Shown here in pieces: positions 6,601-14,836 of a stretch of DNA of 22,378 nt. The notes under the pieces are model-generated. The model worked only from the letters and a program-made list of their open reading frames with translations. It made no database searches and was not told where the DNA came from. The stretch is from positions 1 through 22,378 of the forward strand of contig JBCCYM010000025.1 of NCBI GenBank assembly GCA_039190005.1, written 5' to 3'. Numbering within the stretch: position 1 is the stretch's first letter; each line of letters begins with the position of its first letter. Source of the stretch: JBCCYM01 sp039190005. Its GTDB lineage: Bacteria > Pseudomonadota > Gammaproteobacteria > UBA12402. The translations under genes were made by a program, and so were the position numbers.

Positions 6601-8571
6601 ATGGCTACTATTGGAATTGATTTGGGTACAACCAATTCATGTGTTGCGATTCGTGAACACGATAAAGTGCGAGTAATCGAGAATTCAGAAGGTCGTCGTA
6701 CGACACCTTCAGTCATCAGTTATGGTGATGAGATATTAGTTGGGGAGTCTGCTAAACGGCAAATGGTGACTAAACCGAAAGAAACCATTTATGGCGTAAA
6801 ACGCTTGATGGGACATCAATTTGATGATGCCCCCGTGGTGGAATATAGAAAAGCGGTTTCTTACGATATTGTTAAGGCCGACAATGGTGACGCCTGGGTT
6901 GAAGTAAAAGGCGAAAAAATGGCGCCACCACAAGTATCCGCGCAAGTATTGCGTAAAATGAAAAAAACCGCGGAAGACTATCTGGGCAAACCGGTTACTG
7001 AGGCTGTCATTACTGTGCCCGCTTATTTCAATGACGCGCAACGCCAAGCTACCAAAGATGCCGGACGTATTGCCGGCCTTGATGTTAAACGGATTATCAA
7101 CGAACCCACTGCCGCGGCATTGGCTTATGGCATGGATAAAAAACGCGGTGATTCCATTGTTGTGGTTTACGATTTAGGTGGTGGTACCTTTGATGTGTCG
7201 ATTATTGAAATTGCTGAAGTCGATGGCGAACACCAGTTTGAAGTATTGGCCACCAATGGCGATACGTTTCTTGGCGGTGAAGATTTTGATAACTGTCTGA
7301 TTAACTATCTTGTTGAAGAATTTAATAAAGATCAAGGTGTTGATTTGCGTCAGGATACTTTAGCAATGCAGCGTCTCAAAGAGGCGGCTGAAAAAGCCAA
7401 GATTGAATTATCCAGCTCACAACAAACCGATGTTAATTTACCCTATATCACGGCTGACGCGGGTGGTCCTAAGCACTTAAATATTCGCGTGACTCGGGCT
7501 AAATTAGAATCTTTAGTTGAAGAATTGATTAAACGCAGTATCGCGCCTTGTAAACAAGCCTTGGAAGATGCTGGTAAAAGTGTTAGTGATATTAATGAAA
7601 TCATTTTAGTCGGTGGTCAAACACGGATGCCGAAAGTGCAAGAAGCGGTGAAAGAATTTTTTGCTAAAGAACCAAGAAAAGATGTGAATCCTGATGAAGC
7701 CGTCGCCATGGGTGCCGCGATTCAAGGGGCGGTATTATCTGGCGATGTCAAAGATGTGTTGTTATTAGATGTCACTCCGTTATCGTTAGGTGTTGAAACC
7801 ATGGGTGGCGTGATGACCAAACTCATTGAGAAAAATACCACAATTCCAACCAAAGCGTCACAGGTATTTTCTACCGCGGCGGATAATCAACCTACCGTGA
7901 CTGTGCATGTGCTGCAAGGGGAGCGTCCACAAGCGTCACAGAATAAGTCACTGGGTCGGTTTGATTTAACCGGCATTCAGCCAGCGCCACGCGGTATACC
8001 ACAAGTTGAAGTGGGTTTTGATATCGATGCCAATGGTATTATGCATGTTTCGGCAAAAGATAAGTCTACCGGTCAGTCGCAATCGATTAAGATTCAACCG
8101 GGTAGTGGGCTGTCTGAAGATGAAATCGATAAAATGGTTAAAGACGCTGAAGCGCACTCTGAAGAAGACAAGAAATTTAATGAACTAATTAAAGTGCGTA
8201 ATGAGGCGGATGGTCTGGTTCACGGTATTGAAAAAGCGTTAAAAGAAGCTAAAGTCGATGATGCTGAAAAAGCGGATATTGAAAAACTGATTAATGAAAC
8301 AAAAGAAGCGATAAAAGGTGATGATAAAGCCGCGATAGATGATAAAGTCAAAGCCTTAAACGAAGTCACCATGAAGTTGGCTCAGGCCGCTCAGCAAGCG
8401 CAAGCTGCCGGTGGTGCCGGTCCTCAACCTGGCGCGGACGCGGCGGGTGGTCCATCAGCTACCGCTGATAATGCCGCGGAACAAAACGCAAAGGAAGAAG
8501 ATGTGGTCGAGGCGGAATTTGAAGACATCAGTGATGATGATAAGGATAAAAAAACAGGTAGTGACAAATAA
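6601..8571 (+). CDS. dnaK: DnaK (Hsp70) molecular chaperone
   Basis: ATP-dependent Hsp70 chaperone that binds exposed hydrophobic peptides in the cytoplasm, working with DnaJ and GrpE. The 656-residue length is typical. The nucleotide-binding domain starts with GIDLGTTNSC near residue 4, followed by VPAYFNDAQRQATKDAGRIA at about 137-156, VYDLGGGTFDVS near 195-206 and ILVGGQTRMP near 340. The interdomain linker is DVLLLDVTPLSLG. The C-terminal lid ends in a Gly/Ala/Pro-rich stretch and an acidic tail VVEAEFEDI, the usual bacterial C-terminal signature before a lysine/aspartate-rich end. The ATG at 6601 has a GGAG ribosome site about 11 bases upstream. A candidate heat-shock promoter precedes it and a hairpin follows. 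Confidence 0.99.
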   Translation: MATIGIDLGTTNSCVAIREHDKVRVIENSEGRRTTPSVISYGDEILVGESAKRQMVTKPKETIYGVKRLMGHQFDDAPVVEYRKAVSYDIVKADNGDAWVEVKGEKMAPPQVSAQVLRKMKKTAEDYLGKPVTEAVITVPAYFNDAQRQATKDAGRIAGLDVKRIINEPTAAALAYGMDKKRGDSIVVVYDLGGGTFDVSIIEIAEVDGEHQFEVLATNGDTFLGGEDFDNCLINYLVEEFNKDQGVDLRQDTLAMQRLKEAAEKAKIELSSSQQTDVNLPYITADAGGPKHLNIRVTRAKLESLVEELIKRSIAPCKQALEDAGKSVSDINEIILVGGQTRMPKVQEAVKEFFAKEPRKDVNPDEAVAMGAAIQGAVLSGDVKDVLLLDVTPLSLGVETMGGVMTKLIEKNTTIPTKASQVFSTAADNQPTVTVHVLQGERPQASQNKSLGRFDLTGIQPAPRGIPQVEVGFDIDANGIMHVSAKDKSTGQSQSIKIQPGSGLSEDEIDKMVKDAEAHSEEDKKFNELIKVRNEADGLVHGIEKALKEAKVDDAEKADIEKLINETKEAIKGDDKAAIDDKVKALNEVTMKLAQAAQQAQAAGGAGPQPGADAAGGPSATADNAAEQNAKEEDVVEAEFEDISDDDKDKKTGSDK

Positions 8572-8596
8572 TTAGCTGTTTTGAAATCATCGCGTC

Positions 8597-8627
8597 AGGG
8601 GAGCATCACGCTCCCCTTGTGTTTGTT
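8597..8627 (+). terminator. Hairpin (weak terminator or attenuator) between dnaK and dnaJ
   Basis: AGGGGAGC (8597-8604) pairs perfectly with GCTCCCCT (8610-8617) around an ATCAC loop. It is followed by TGTGTTTGTT, a poor U tract. It probably reduces read-through into dnaJ, or stabilises the 3' end of the dnaK message. Confidence 0.6.
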
Positions 8628-8700
8628 GAAACTGGCATAAACTAAAGTGCCAATTTTGTTATTTAAGTAATTGAATTTTATAAATAAATAGGTTAAATGT

Positions 8701-9852
8701 ATGTCCAAGCGTGACTACTATGAGGTACTGGGTGTCAGTCGTGATGCCAACCAGGATCAAATTAAAAAATCATTCCGCCGATTGGCGATGAAATATCATC
8801 CGGATCGTAATCCTAATGACGACAGTGCCGCGACAAAATTTAAAGAGGCGCGAGAAGCCTATGAGGTATTAGCGGATAGCCAAAAACGTCAGGCCTATGA
8901 TCAGTTTGGTCATGCCGGGGTCAGTCAGGGACCTGGTGGTTTTGGTGGTGGCGCTTCTGTTAACGCGGAAGATATCTTTTCTGGTTTTGAAGATATTTTT
9001 GGTGATATTTTTGGTGGTGGTCGAGGTCGTCGTCAGCGTGGTGGCGGCGTGCGCGTACAACCGGGCGCTGATTTAGGTTATGAATTGACGCTCACGCTGG
9101 AAGAAGCGGTTGCCGGTAAGACAGTACCTATTGAAGTCTTCACTCACATTAAATGTGATACTTGCAATGGTAGTGGCGCCAAATCTGGCGCGACACCTCA
9201 AGTTTGTCAACAGTGTGGTGGTCAAGGACAGGTGAGAATGCAGCAGGGATTTTTTGTGGTACAACAAACCTGTCCTGTTTGTCATGGTACTGGTACAGTC
9301 ATTAGTGATCCTTGTGCAGCATGTCATGGGCAGGGACGTAAAAAAGACCGTAAAAAATTATCGGTAAAAATTCCACCTGGGATTAATGATGGTGATCGCA
9401 TTCGTTTATCGGGTGAAGGTGAAGCGGGTATTCAAGGAGCGCCCGCGGGTGATCTTTATGTTCAAATTCATGTACAAAAACATGATATTTTTACCCGTGA
9501 GGGTGAAGACCTGCATTGTGAAGTGCCGATCAGTTTTGTCGCCGCGGCAATTGGCGGTCAAGTTGAAATTCCGACCTTAGACGGTAAAGTGAAGCTAAAA
9601 ATTCCAGCGGAGACACAGGCGGGCAAATTATTCAGATTACGTGGAAAAGGGGTTAAATCAGTACGTGGTCGCGGGGTAGGGGATTTATTTTGTCGTGTGA
9701 TTGTTGAAACACCGGTAAATTTGTCAAAACAACAGAAAGAAGCCTTAAAAGACTTCGATTTGTCTTTGGAAAAGGATACAATAAACCATAGCCCGCGCGC
9801 GAAAAGTTTCTTTGATAAAGTGAAAAACTTTTTTGAGCGCATCGCCAGTTGA
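8701..9852 (+). CDS. dnaJ: DnaJ (Hsp40) co-chaperone
   Basis: DnaJ delivers substrates to DnaK and stimulates its ATPase. The protein has 383 residues, typical for type I Hsp40. The J domain occupies residues 1-70 with the HPD motif at 33-35. A Gly/Phe-rich region runs from about 75 to 118. Four CXXCXGXG zinc-binding motifs are intact: CDTCNGSG (152-159), CQQCGGQG (169-176), CPVCHGTG (191-198) and CAACHGQG (205-212). The C-terminal peptide-binding domains follow. The ribosome site is weak (TAGG, with a further ATG overlapping just upstream), which may lower its level relative to DnaK. It lies 129 bases after dnaK and only 12 bases before greA. Confidence 0.98.
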   Translation: MSKRDYYEVLGVSRDANQDQIKKSFRRLAMKYHPDRNPNDDSAATKFKEAREAYEVLADSQKRQAYDQFGHAGVSQGPGGFGGGASVNAEDIFSGFEDIFGDIFGGGRGRRQRGGGVRVQPGADLGYELTLTLEEAVAGKTVPIEVFTHIKCDTCNGSGAKSGATPQVCQQCGGQGQVRMQQGFFVVQQTCPVCHGTGTVISDPCAACHGQGRKKDRKKLSVKIPPGINDGDRIRLSGEGEAGIQGAPAGDLYVQIHVQKHDIFTREGEDLHCEVPISFVAAAIGGQVEIPTLDGKVKLKIPAETQAGKLFRLRGKGVKSVRGRGVGDLFCRVIVETPVNLSKQQKEALKDFDLSLEKDTINHSPRAKSFFDKVKNFFERIAS

Positions 9853-9864
9853 TAGGAGAGAGAC

Positions 9865-10344
9865 ATGAATAGAATACCAATGACCGTAAAAGGCGCGGAA
9901 AAACTACGCGGTGAACTAGACTACTTAAAAAATGTCAAAAGACCGGCAATTACCAAAGCCATTGCTGAAGCTAGGGCGCATGGTGATTTAAAAGAAAACG
10001 CTGAATATCATGCCGCGCGTGAACAGCAAGGGATTAATGAAGCGCATATTGCTGATCTTGAAACCAAACTCTCTTACGCTCAAATTATTGATGTCACAGA
10101 AATACCGCATACCGGTAAAGTGATTTTTGGGGTGAAAGTTGATTTAGTTAACTTGGATACTGATGAAGAAATTACCTACCAAATTGTTGGTGAAGGTGAG
10201 GCGGATATCAATAATAACCAAATATCAGTGAACACGCCGATAGCACGGGCGTTGATTGGCAAACATGAAAATGATGTTGTCACTGTAAAAGCGCCAAAGG
10301 GTGAAATGGAATATGAAATTATTGCTGTTCGGCATGAGCTTTAA
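9865..10344 (+). CDS. greA: GreA transcription elongation factor
   Basis: GreA enters the secondary channel of RNA polymerase and stimulates cleavage of backtracked transcripts. The protein has 159 residues, the standard length. The N-terminal coiled coil contains the conserved tip motif ARAHGDLKENAEYHAAREQQG split by the acidic residues Asp41 and Glu44 that act in the polymerase active site. The C-terminal FKBP-like domain ends with a TPIARALIGKHENDVV-type segment. The ATG at 9865 follows an AGGAGAG ribosome site and lies 12 bases after the dnaJ stop, so it is probably co-transcribed with the chaperone genes. In many bacteria greA instead follows carAB, so the dnaJ linkage is a local feature. 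Confidence 0.97.
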   Translation: MNRIPMTVKGAEKLRGELDYLKNVKRPAITKAIAEARAHGDLKENAEYHAAREQQGINEAHIADLETKLSYAQIIDVTEIPHTGKVIFGVKVDLVNLDTDEEITYQIVGEGEADINNNQISVNTPIARALIGKHENDVVTVKAPKGEMEYEIIAVRHEL

Positions 10345-10385
10345 TCCGTCTTAGATCATTATTCATCCTGTCATTGGGAGAATGA

Positions 10386-11189
10386 ATGGAACATAAAGAT
10401 AGAAATTACTTGTTAGGTATTGATCGCGGCACATTAAAGCGTTATCAACTTTTTAATCAAGTTTATCAACCCGTTACAGAAGAAGTATTTGCTAAGTTAG
10501 CGATAAAACCAGATATGCGCGTTCTTGAAGTGGGTTGTGGGATAGGACAAACTGCTTGTTATATGGCGGAACATGTTGTGCCACAAGGTCATGTTGTCGC
10601 TTTTGATATGAGTGCTGATCTGGTTGAAATCGCCAAACAACAGGCAATAGCGATGGGTATTAATAATATCACTTTTCATTGTAGTAAGGCGGAGACATTT
10701 GATTATCCCGCGCGATATTTTGATGTAGCGCACACACGCTATGTATTGAGTTATCTACCTACAGCGAAAGTCATTGTTCAACATATTTTCAATAGCTTAA
10801 AAAAAGGTGGCATATTCTTTGGCGAGGAACTTTATTTAAAGTACATCTTACATCAGCCGCCGCAATGGTTGACTGATATCGTCGACTGGTTTGGGAAACT
10901 GATAAAATCCGGTGATGGCAATCCGAATTATGGTCTTGAACAGTTCCCAAGTGATATACTTAGTGCCGGTTTTGATATACTTGAGGCAACAATACGTTTT
11001 CCTAATGACAAGCAAAAATTTATTGATTTAGTAAAACTTGCGTTGGCAAATGAAATGCGTGAACCGCTTATTAAGTTATCCATCGCGACAACTGATCAAG
11101 TGGACGCTTGTTTGGAGCGGATGAATAAAACGCCCAGTGAGAGTTATATCAGCTCAAGCGCGGTTGCTCAAATTGTTGCAACAAGATAA
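10386..11189 (+). CDS. SAM-dependent methyltransferase (class I, UbiE/Methyltransf_11-like)
   Basis: Class I methyltransferase of 267 residues. Motif I is clear (VLEVGCGIGQTA at 46-57), and an acidic residue ends strand 2 (VVAFDMS, Asp74). A post-II segment follows (NITFHCSKAETFDYPARYFDVAHTRYVLSYL split around 94-124), then LKKGGIFFGEE near 137-147. The C-terminal third (150-267) is a helical substrate-binding extension. The substrate cannot be deduced. The ATG at 10386 is preceded by GGGAGAATGA, a good ribosome site. It follows greA by 41 bases and may be the last gene of that unit. A decayed copy of its 3' end lies about 400 bases downstream, and between the two is a broken gene resembling SpeD, another SAM-using enzyme. 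Confidence 0.85.
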   Translation: MEHKDRNYLLGIDRGTLKRYQLFNQVYQPVTEEVFAKLAIKPDMRVLEVGCGIGQTACYMAEHVVPQGHVVAFDMSADLVEIAKQQAIAMGINNITFHCSKAETFDYPARYFDVAHTRYVLSYLPTAKVIVQHIFNSLKKGGIFFGEELYLKYILHQPPQWLTDIVDWFGKLIKSGDGNPNYGLEQFPSDILSAGFDILEATIRFPNDKQKFIDLVKLALANEMREPLIKLSIATTDQVDACLERMNKTPSESYISSSAVAQIVATR

Positions 11190-11270
11190 CTATGTCTTGA
11201 TTGTTTCTCCTTTTCTGTTTATCTTAAATGAATAAAATACTATTTTATTTAATTTGGGAGTAGTAGCGAT

Positions 11271-11443
11271 ATGACAACAAAAATAGCACCAAATATCACG
11301 CGACAACGCTTTATGTGTGGACGAGTGAAAAATTTATGTCTGTTGTTCTGTATACTTGTAAAACGTTTTCAGAGCCGGATGCGCTGAGCTTTACAAAACA
11401 ATTTTTTGGTATGTCTGGTGAGATTGAAAGTAAATCATTCTAG
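11271..11443 (+). pseudogene. Internally deleted remnant resembling S-adenosylmethionine decarboxylase (SpeD)
   Basis: An ATG at 11271, with a GGGAG ribosome site, starts a plausible N-terminus (MTTKIAPNITRQR) that soon runs out in that frame. A different frame, open from 11267 to a TAG at 11441-11443, then reads LYVWTSEKFMSVVLYTC followed by KTFSEPDALSFTKQFFG and ends in GEIESKSF. This resembles the SpeD core of an H-x-W-P/S-E strand, a V/D-x-F/Y-T-C strand (the Cys is a catalytic residue in SpeD) and a helix. SpeD makes decarboxylated SAM for spermidine synthesis. The central part of the gene is missing and the ends are in different frames, so the copy is dead. The family assignment rests on a short segment and memory of the fold. 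Confidence 0.45.
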
Positions 11444-11483
11444 TAATGATTGTTGGTTAAAATATGCATATAAATATCAAAGA

Positions 11484-11592
11484 GCCGTCGTGACAGCTGA
11501 TCAAGTTAACACTCGTTAGAATAGGTGAATAAATCCTCAGGCCAGAGTTATATCAGTTAAAGTACAGTTACTCAATTTATGCAGATCAAAAC
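11484..11592 (+). pseudogene. Degraded duplicate of the 3' end of the upstream methyltransferase gene
   Basis: This stretch aligns base by base with 11079-11190, the last 35 or so codons of the methyltransferase gene. Shared blocks include CTGATCAAG, GGTGAATAAA (with one base lost) and GAGTTATATCAG. The translated remnant TADQVNTR then hits stops, where the intact gene reads TTDQVDACLERMNK. Only the 3' end of the copy survives. Together with the SpeD-like fragment it explains the gene-poor gap. Confidence 0.75.
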
Positions 11593-11777
11593 AATTTAAT
11601 CTTCGTATTTATAAATCCCCAATTATCTATTCTCCATGGAAACAAAAACTTAAAATTCATCGCGGATTAAAAAAACATTGCCGCAATAAAAAGATGCATT
11701 TATTATTCTCTCTTAACTTAAATACTATACTTTTTTGACCATTATCCCTAATTTTTATGAGACAATTGCTATTAATT
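11593..11777. other. AT-rich intergenic stretch without a recognisable gene
   Basis: This stretch lies between the decayed methyltransferase copy and the lectin promoter. No open frame of note, RNA gene or clear hairpin was seen. It may be further decayed coding DNA. Confidence 0.5.
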
Positions 11778-11806
11778 CTGAAATATTCAGGTTGGTGTGC
11801 TATAAG
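11778..11806 (+). promoter_or_regulatory. Candidate promoter of the lectin gene (extended -10)
   Basis: CTGAAA (11778-11783), a 17-base spacer and TATAAG (11801-11806) preceded by TGC, an extended -10 element. The start would be near 11813, leaving a leader of about 32 bases that includes the TAGGAG ribosome site. Confidence 0.45.
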
Positions 11807-11844
11807 TAAGAATACATAGAGTTTGCAAATCTAGGAGTGCATTT

Positions 11845-13173
11845 ATGAAACGCATATCAATTCAAACGCAACTTGTTAAAACAAGGAAAAGCAGAAGCTT
11901 ATTGATTTTCGTAGCAACCATGCTTTTTCTAACCCCATTTTCTTTGGTAGCTAGCAATAACTGTGTGTCGAATTCTGAAGCTCATACTTGGTCTATTGGC
12001 GATGAATTCAAGTCTAACAATGGTAAGTTTGCACTTTCGGTGGGGAATTATAATAATAATAACTACAGTTTCAGCTATGTAAAAGTGAACTACCTCCCAG
12101 GTGGATATGAACCCGTATTATTTTATGAAAAGGTTAGTTACGCATCTAGTCCCAAATTGGTTTATCAAAAGGATAATAATCTTGTACTGTATGATGGTTC
12201 GACAGATCAGAATTCATTATGGGAGGTAGGTGTCTCGCAAGGAGATTATAAGGGCGAATTTTGTGCACAAGATGACGGAAATTATGTAATTTATGAAATA
12301 AACTCTGATGGTACTAGAACTGCTAAGTGGAGTACTGATACTTCTGGTTATTTTGAAGTGGCTAACAATTGTAAGACAGCCCCTTACGCATGGAGTTATA
12401 GTGGCGACAACCAATTTACATCTAATAATTTAGCTTTTTCCTTAAATATACAGAATGATGGCAATGTAGTATTGTATTCTAATGCCTACGACGACCAAGT
12501 CTTATTTTCAACAGATTCAGCGGGAAAAACAGCTAATCCATATTTTGTTTTTCAGGAAGATAATAATATTGTACTTTATTCTAACAGTCCCAGCCAATCA
12601 GTGCTATGGAGTAGTAATACTGTGGATGAAAGTTATACAGGTGGTAAGTTGTGTATGCAGGATGATGGGAATTTAGTACTCTACGATGATAATGGGAATC
12701 CTAAGTGGGCAACTAATGATGGTAGAGATAGATTTGTAATACAGAATGCAACTAATTTTGTAATGTCTGACGTTGCATGTGGAAACGATAAAAATAAAGT
12801 AACAATAGCGCCAAGGCAGTTTTGGGAATGTCAGCCAGACACATCTAGTAATAATAAATACATCAAAATCTGGGGGCATGTGGAGCATTTTCCTCCTGAT
12901 ACGCCGCAATTGTATTTTCAATTAGGAAATACCAATCATAATAATTATAATAAGGCGTCTAACGCTTTTGTGAAAATGTCTAATACTTCGAGTGATTACG
13001 CGTTGGTTTTTTTAGAGAATAAAGGAGACTACACTGAAAATCCGTGTAATGCTCAGGCTGATTATTATAGCAGCAGCGATACTGTGACGAATTATCCGTA
13101 TTGTCTGGTATTATGTGAATTCAACTTTAAGAAATGCTTTTGGGGTGGGTTTTACACTCAGTATGGTGGGTGA
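11845..13173 (+). CDS. Predicted secreted bulb-type (B_lectin) mannose-binding lectin-like protein
   Basis: Exported protein of 442 residues. A basic N-terminus (1-18) and hydrophobic core (19-36, ending SLVAS) form a Sec signal peptide. Two bulb-type lectin domains follow, at about 45-165 and 180-292. They contain five perfect QxDxNxVxY carbohydrate-binding motifs, at 108-116, 142-150, 203-211, 237-245 and 272-280; domain 2 has all three of its sites. Residues 293-442 form an unrecognised, Asn/Tyr-rich C-terminal part with Cys at 312, 329, 401, 420, 424 and 431, possibly disulfide-bonded. Such domains bind mannose-type glycans in plants and in some bacterial bacteriocins and adhesins. The gene stands alone, with a TAGGAG ribosome site. 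It has few of the CGCG/GCG words common in neighbouring core genes, hinting at acquisition by transfer. Its role is unknown; host-glycan binding is a guess. Confidence 0.8.
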   Translation: MKRISIQTQLVKTRKSRSLLIFVATMLFLTPFSLVASNNCVSNSEAHTWSIGDEFKSNNGKFALSVGNYNNNNYSFSYVKVNYLPGGYEPVLFYEKVSYASSPKLVYQKDNNLVLYDGSTDQNSLWEVGVSQGDYKGEFCAQDDGNYVIYEINSDGTRTAKWSTDTSGYFEVANNCKTAPYAWSYSGDNQFTSNNLAFSLNIQNDGNVVLYSNAYDDQVLFSTDSAGKTANPYFVFQEDNNIVLYSNSPSQSVLWSSNTVDESYTGGKLCMQDDGNLVLYDDNGNPKWATNDGRDRFVIQNATNFVMSDVACGNDKNKVTIAPRQFWECQPDTSSNNKYIKIWGHVEHFPPDTPQLYFQLGNTNHNNYNKASNAFVKMSNTSSDYALVFLENKGDYTENPCNAQADYYSSSDTVTNYPYCLVLCEFNFKKCFWGGFYTQYGG

Positions 13174-13378
13174 AATATTGGCGAAAGCGAAGCGAAAAGT
13201 GAGCGATGATTTATCCTGTGAGTATCGCGGTAAATCTTCCAAAACAGGCATGAAGTAGGGAGCCGAGCGATGAGAAAGCCAAAAAGGAGTAATGCAATAT
13301 TTCCATTTGGTTATTATAGTTAGCATGGACTTGCTTTACAAAGTATTTCCTCAGTTTTTTACAAACGAGTTGTAGAAT
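13174..13378. other. Non-coding stretch with unusual GCGA-rich segment
   Basis: The first 110 bases are rich in GCGA/AGCGA words and differ from the AT-rich lectin gene just before. Short open frames exist on both strands (26 codons on plus from a TTG at 13181; 71 codons on minus running into the lectin gene), but neither has family support. It may be a dispersed repeat or a decayed gene. No clear terminator was found for either flanking gene. Confidence 0.35.
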
Positions 13379-14836
13379 TTAATTTTTTTTTGAGGTGGCA
13401 GATTTTCTAATCGCTTTAATTTTACGCGCTATTTTTGCCATTTCAATACGGTCACCGCTAATACGTTTGGCATTTTGTAATAAAGCCAATGCCTTTGCTT
13501 CTTGTCCTAATATTAAGTAAATATCTGCCTGCGTTTGGTACATGTCAATTTTATCACCGGCAGCGTTTTGAGTGCTTGCCAGGGTTGTGAGAAATGCTAA
13601 GTCATGTTGATGTTCAGACCGTTCAGCTTGTAATAATTTTAGAGCTTGTCTGGTTTGTCCATTCGCGGTCAGCGCCTTAGCGTATTGCAATAACAATGGG
13701 AAATAATCAGGATGATCGTTATAGAGTTGTTTTAAACCCTTTAACGCGATGTCGGTTTTTCCCTGTGCTTGCGTAATTTGCAGTGCTGTCATCTGTAAAA
13801 TCAGTTCATCAGGGAATTGTTTGGTCAATCGTGATATTTGTTGTTGTGCTTGCGTGAGTTGATTGGATTGCAGTAGGGCTAAAGCAAGGGCGTAGCGTAA
13901 GCTCGCGGGTGGCGTTTTATGGCTATCTAAATCTTCTTTAAGGTCTTTGGTAAGCACAGTTGTGTTTTGATAAGCTTCTATTAGTAATCGTGCTTGAATC
14001 AGATGAAATTGTCTGCTGTCAAATCGTTCCGATGTCGTCTGTGGTTGATCTTCGAAAGTTAAAGAACGCGCTACCCGCTCGGCGCTATCAGGGTGAGTGC
14101 TTAAATTTTCTATGATAGGGTCATAATCGCTGGGATAATGATTTGCCAATAATATTTTAAGAAACTCGGTCATGCCGGCTGTGGAATAACCGGCCGCTGC
14201 CATAATCTGAATACCAACATCATCGGCTTCGCGTTCATAATCGCGCGAAAATCCCAGCATTTTCTCCAGCGCCGCCGCTTGGGTGGCGCCAATTAAACCT
14301 ATGGCGGCATCGGGTGATTGAATGCCCGCGGGTATGGCGGCTAATAAACCTAAGATTGACGCCCATTGCAAACGGTTGGCATTTTCAATACTGCGGGCGA
14401 TATGTCGCTGAGTGACATGGGCGATTTCATGCGCCATCACCGCGGCTAATTCTCTTTCAGAGTGAGCGGCTAAAATTAAACCACTATTAATGCCAATATA
14501 ACCACCGGGACCGGCAAAGGCATTGATTTCTGAAGATTGAACCACAAAAAAATGAAAGGAAAAATCGGCGCGCGGACTGAATGAGGCTAAATGTAAGCCG
14601 AGATGGGTGATATAATCATTGACTATCGGATCATCACTTAATGGCAACTGTTGTCGTACTTCCCGCATGAATTGTTGACCTAATTGTTTTTCTTGATGCA
14701 AGGGCAGGGCGGCATATTCGCCATGGCTTAGATCAGGTCCGTGCGCGAGTGTGGCGGTAGAAATGAGTAGTCCAAATAGTAATAAAGATAGTTTTTTAAA
14801 AACAATGCGAGAGTGATTGTATGTATATTTACGCAT
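13379..14836 (-). CDS. bepA: BepA-type periplasmic M48 metalloprotease/chaperone with TPR domain
   Basis: Periplasmic zinc protease of the BepA (YfgC) family, which in E. coli promotes LptD maturation and degrades stalled outer-membrane proteins. The protein has 485 residues, the family size. A signal peptide (about 12-31, ending ATLAHG) is followed by the M48 domain with the zinc motif HEIAH at 136-140 and the third ligand in EREAD at 201-205. The C-terminal half (about 270-470) is made of helical TPR-like repeats, as in BepA. The ATG at 14836 overlaps the stop of the upstream membrane protein gene by 8 bases, implying translational coupling. It is the last gene of the tamA-tamB block, which supports a shared outer-membrane assembly role. 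Confidence 0.92.
   Translation of the reverse strand: MRKYTYNHSRIVFKKLSLLLFGLLISTATLAHGPDLSHGEYAALPLHQEKQLGQQFMREVRQQLPLSDDPIVNDYITHLGLHLASFSPRADFSFHFFVVQSSEINAFAGPGGYIGINSGLILAAHSERELAAVMAHEIAHVTQRHIARSIENANRLQWASILGLLAAIPAGIQSPDAAIGLIGATQAAALEKMLGFSRDYEREADDVGIQIMAAAGYSTAGMTEFLKILLANHYPSDYDPIIENLSTHPDSAERVARSLTFEDQPQTTSERFDSRQFHLIQARLLIEAYQNTTVLTKDLKEDLDSHKTPPASLRYALALALLQSNQLTQAQQQISRLTKQFPDELILQMTALQITQAQGKTDIALKGLKQLYNDHPDYFPLLLQYAKALTANGQTRQALKLLQAERSEHQHDLAFLTTLASTQNAAGDKIDMYQTQADIYLILGQEAKALALLQNAKRISGDRIEMAKIARKIKAIRKSATSKKN

Noticed and set aside
6736..7047. 103-codon frame antisense to dnaK
   Set aside because: Shadow of the highly conserved dnaK gene; no family pattern.
8572..8700. 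CIRCE (HrcA) operator near the chaperone genes
   Set aside because: No TTAGCACTC-N9-GAGTGCTAA or close variant was found here or upstream of grpE or dnaK.
13111..13326. 71-codon minus-strand frame SHRSAPYFMPVLEDLPRY…
   Set aside because: It overlaps the lectin 3' end and has no ribosome site or family support; treated as possible repeat-derived sequence, not a gene.
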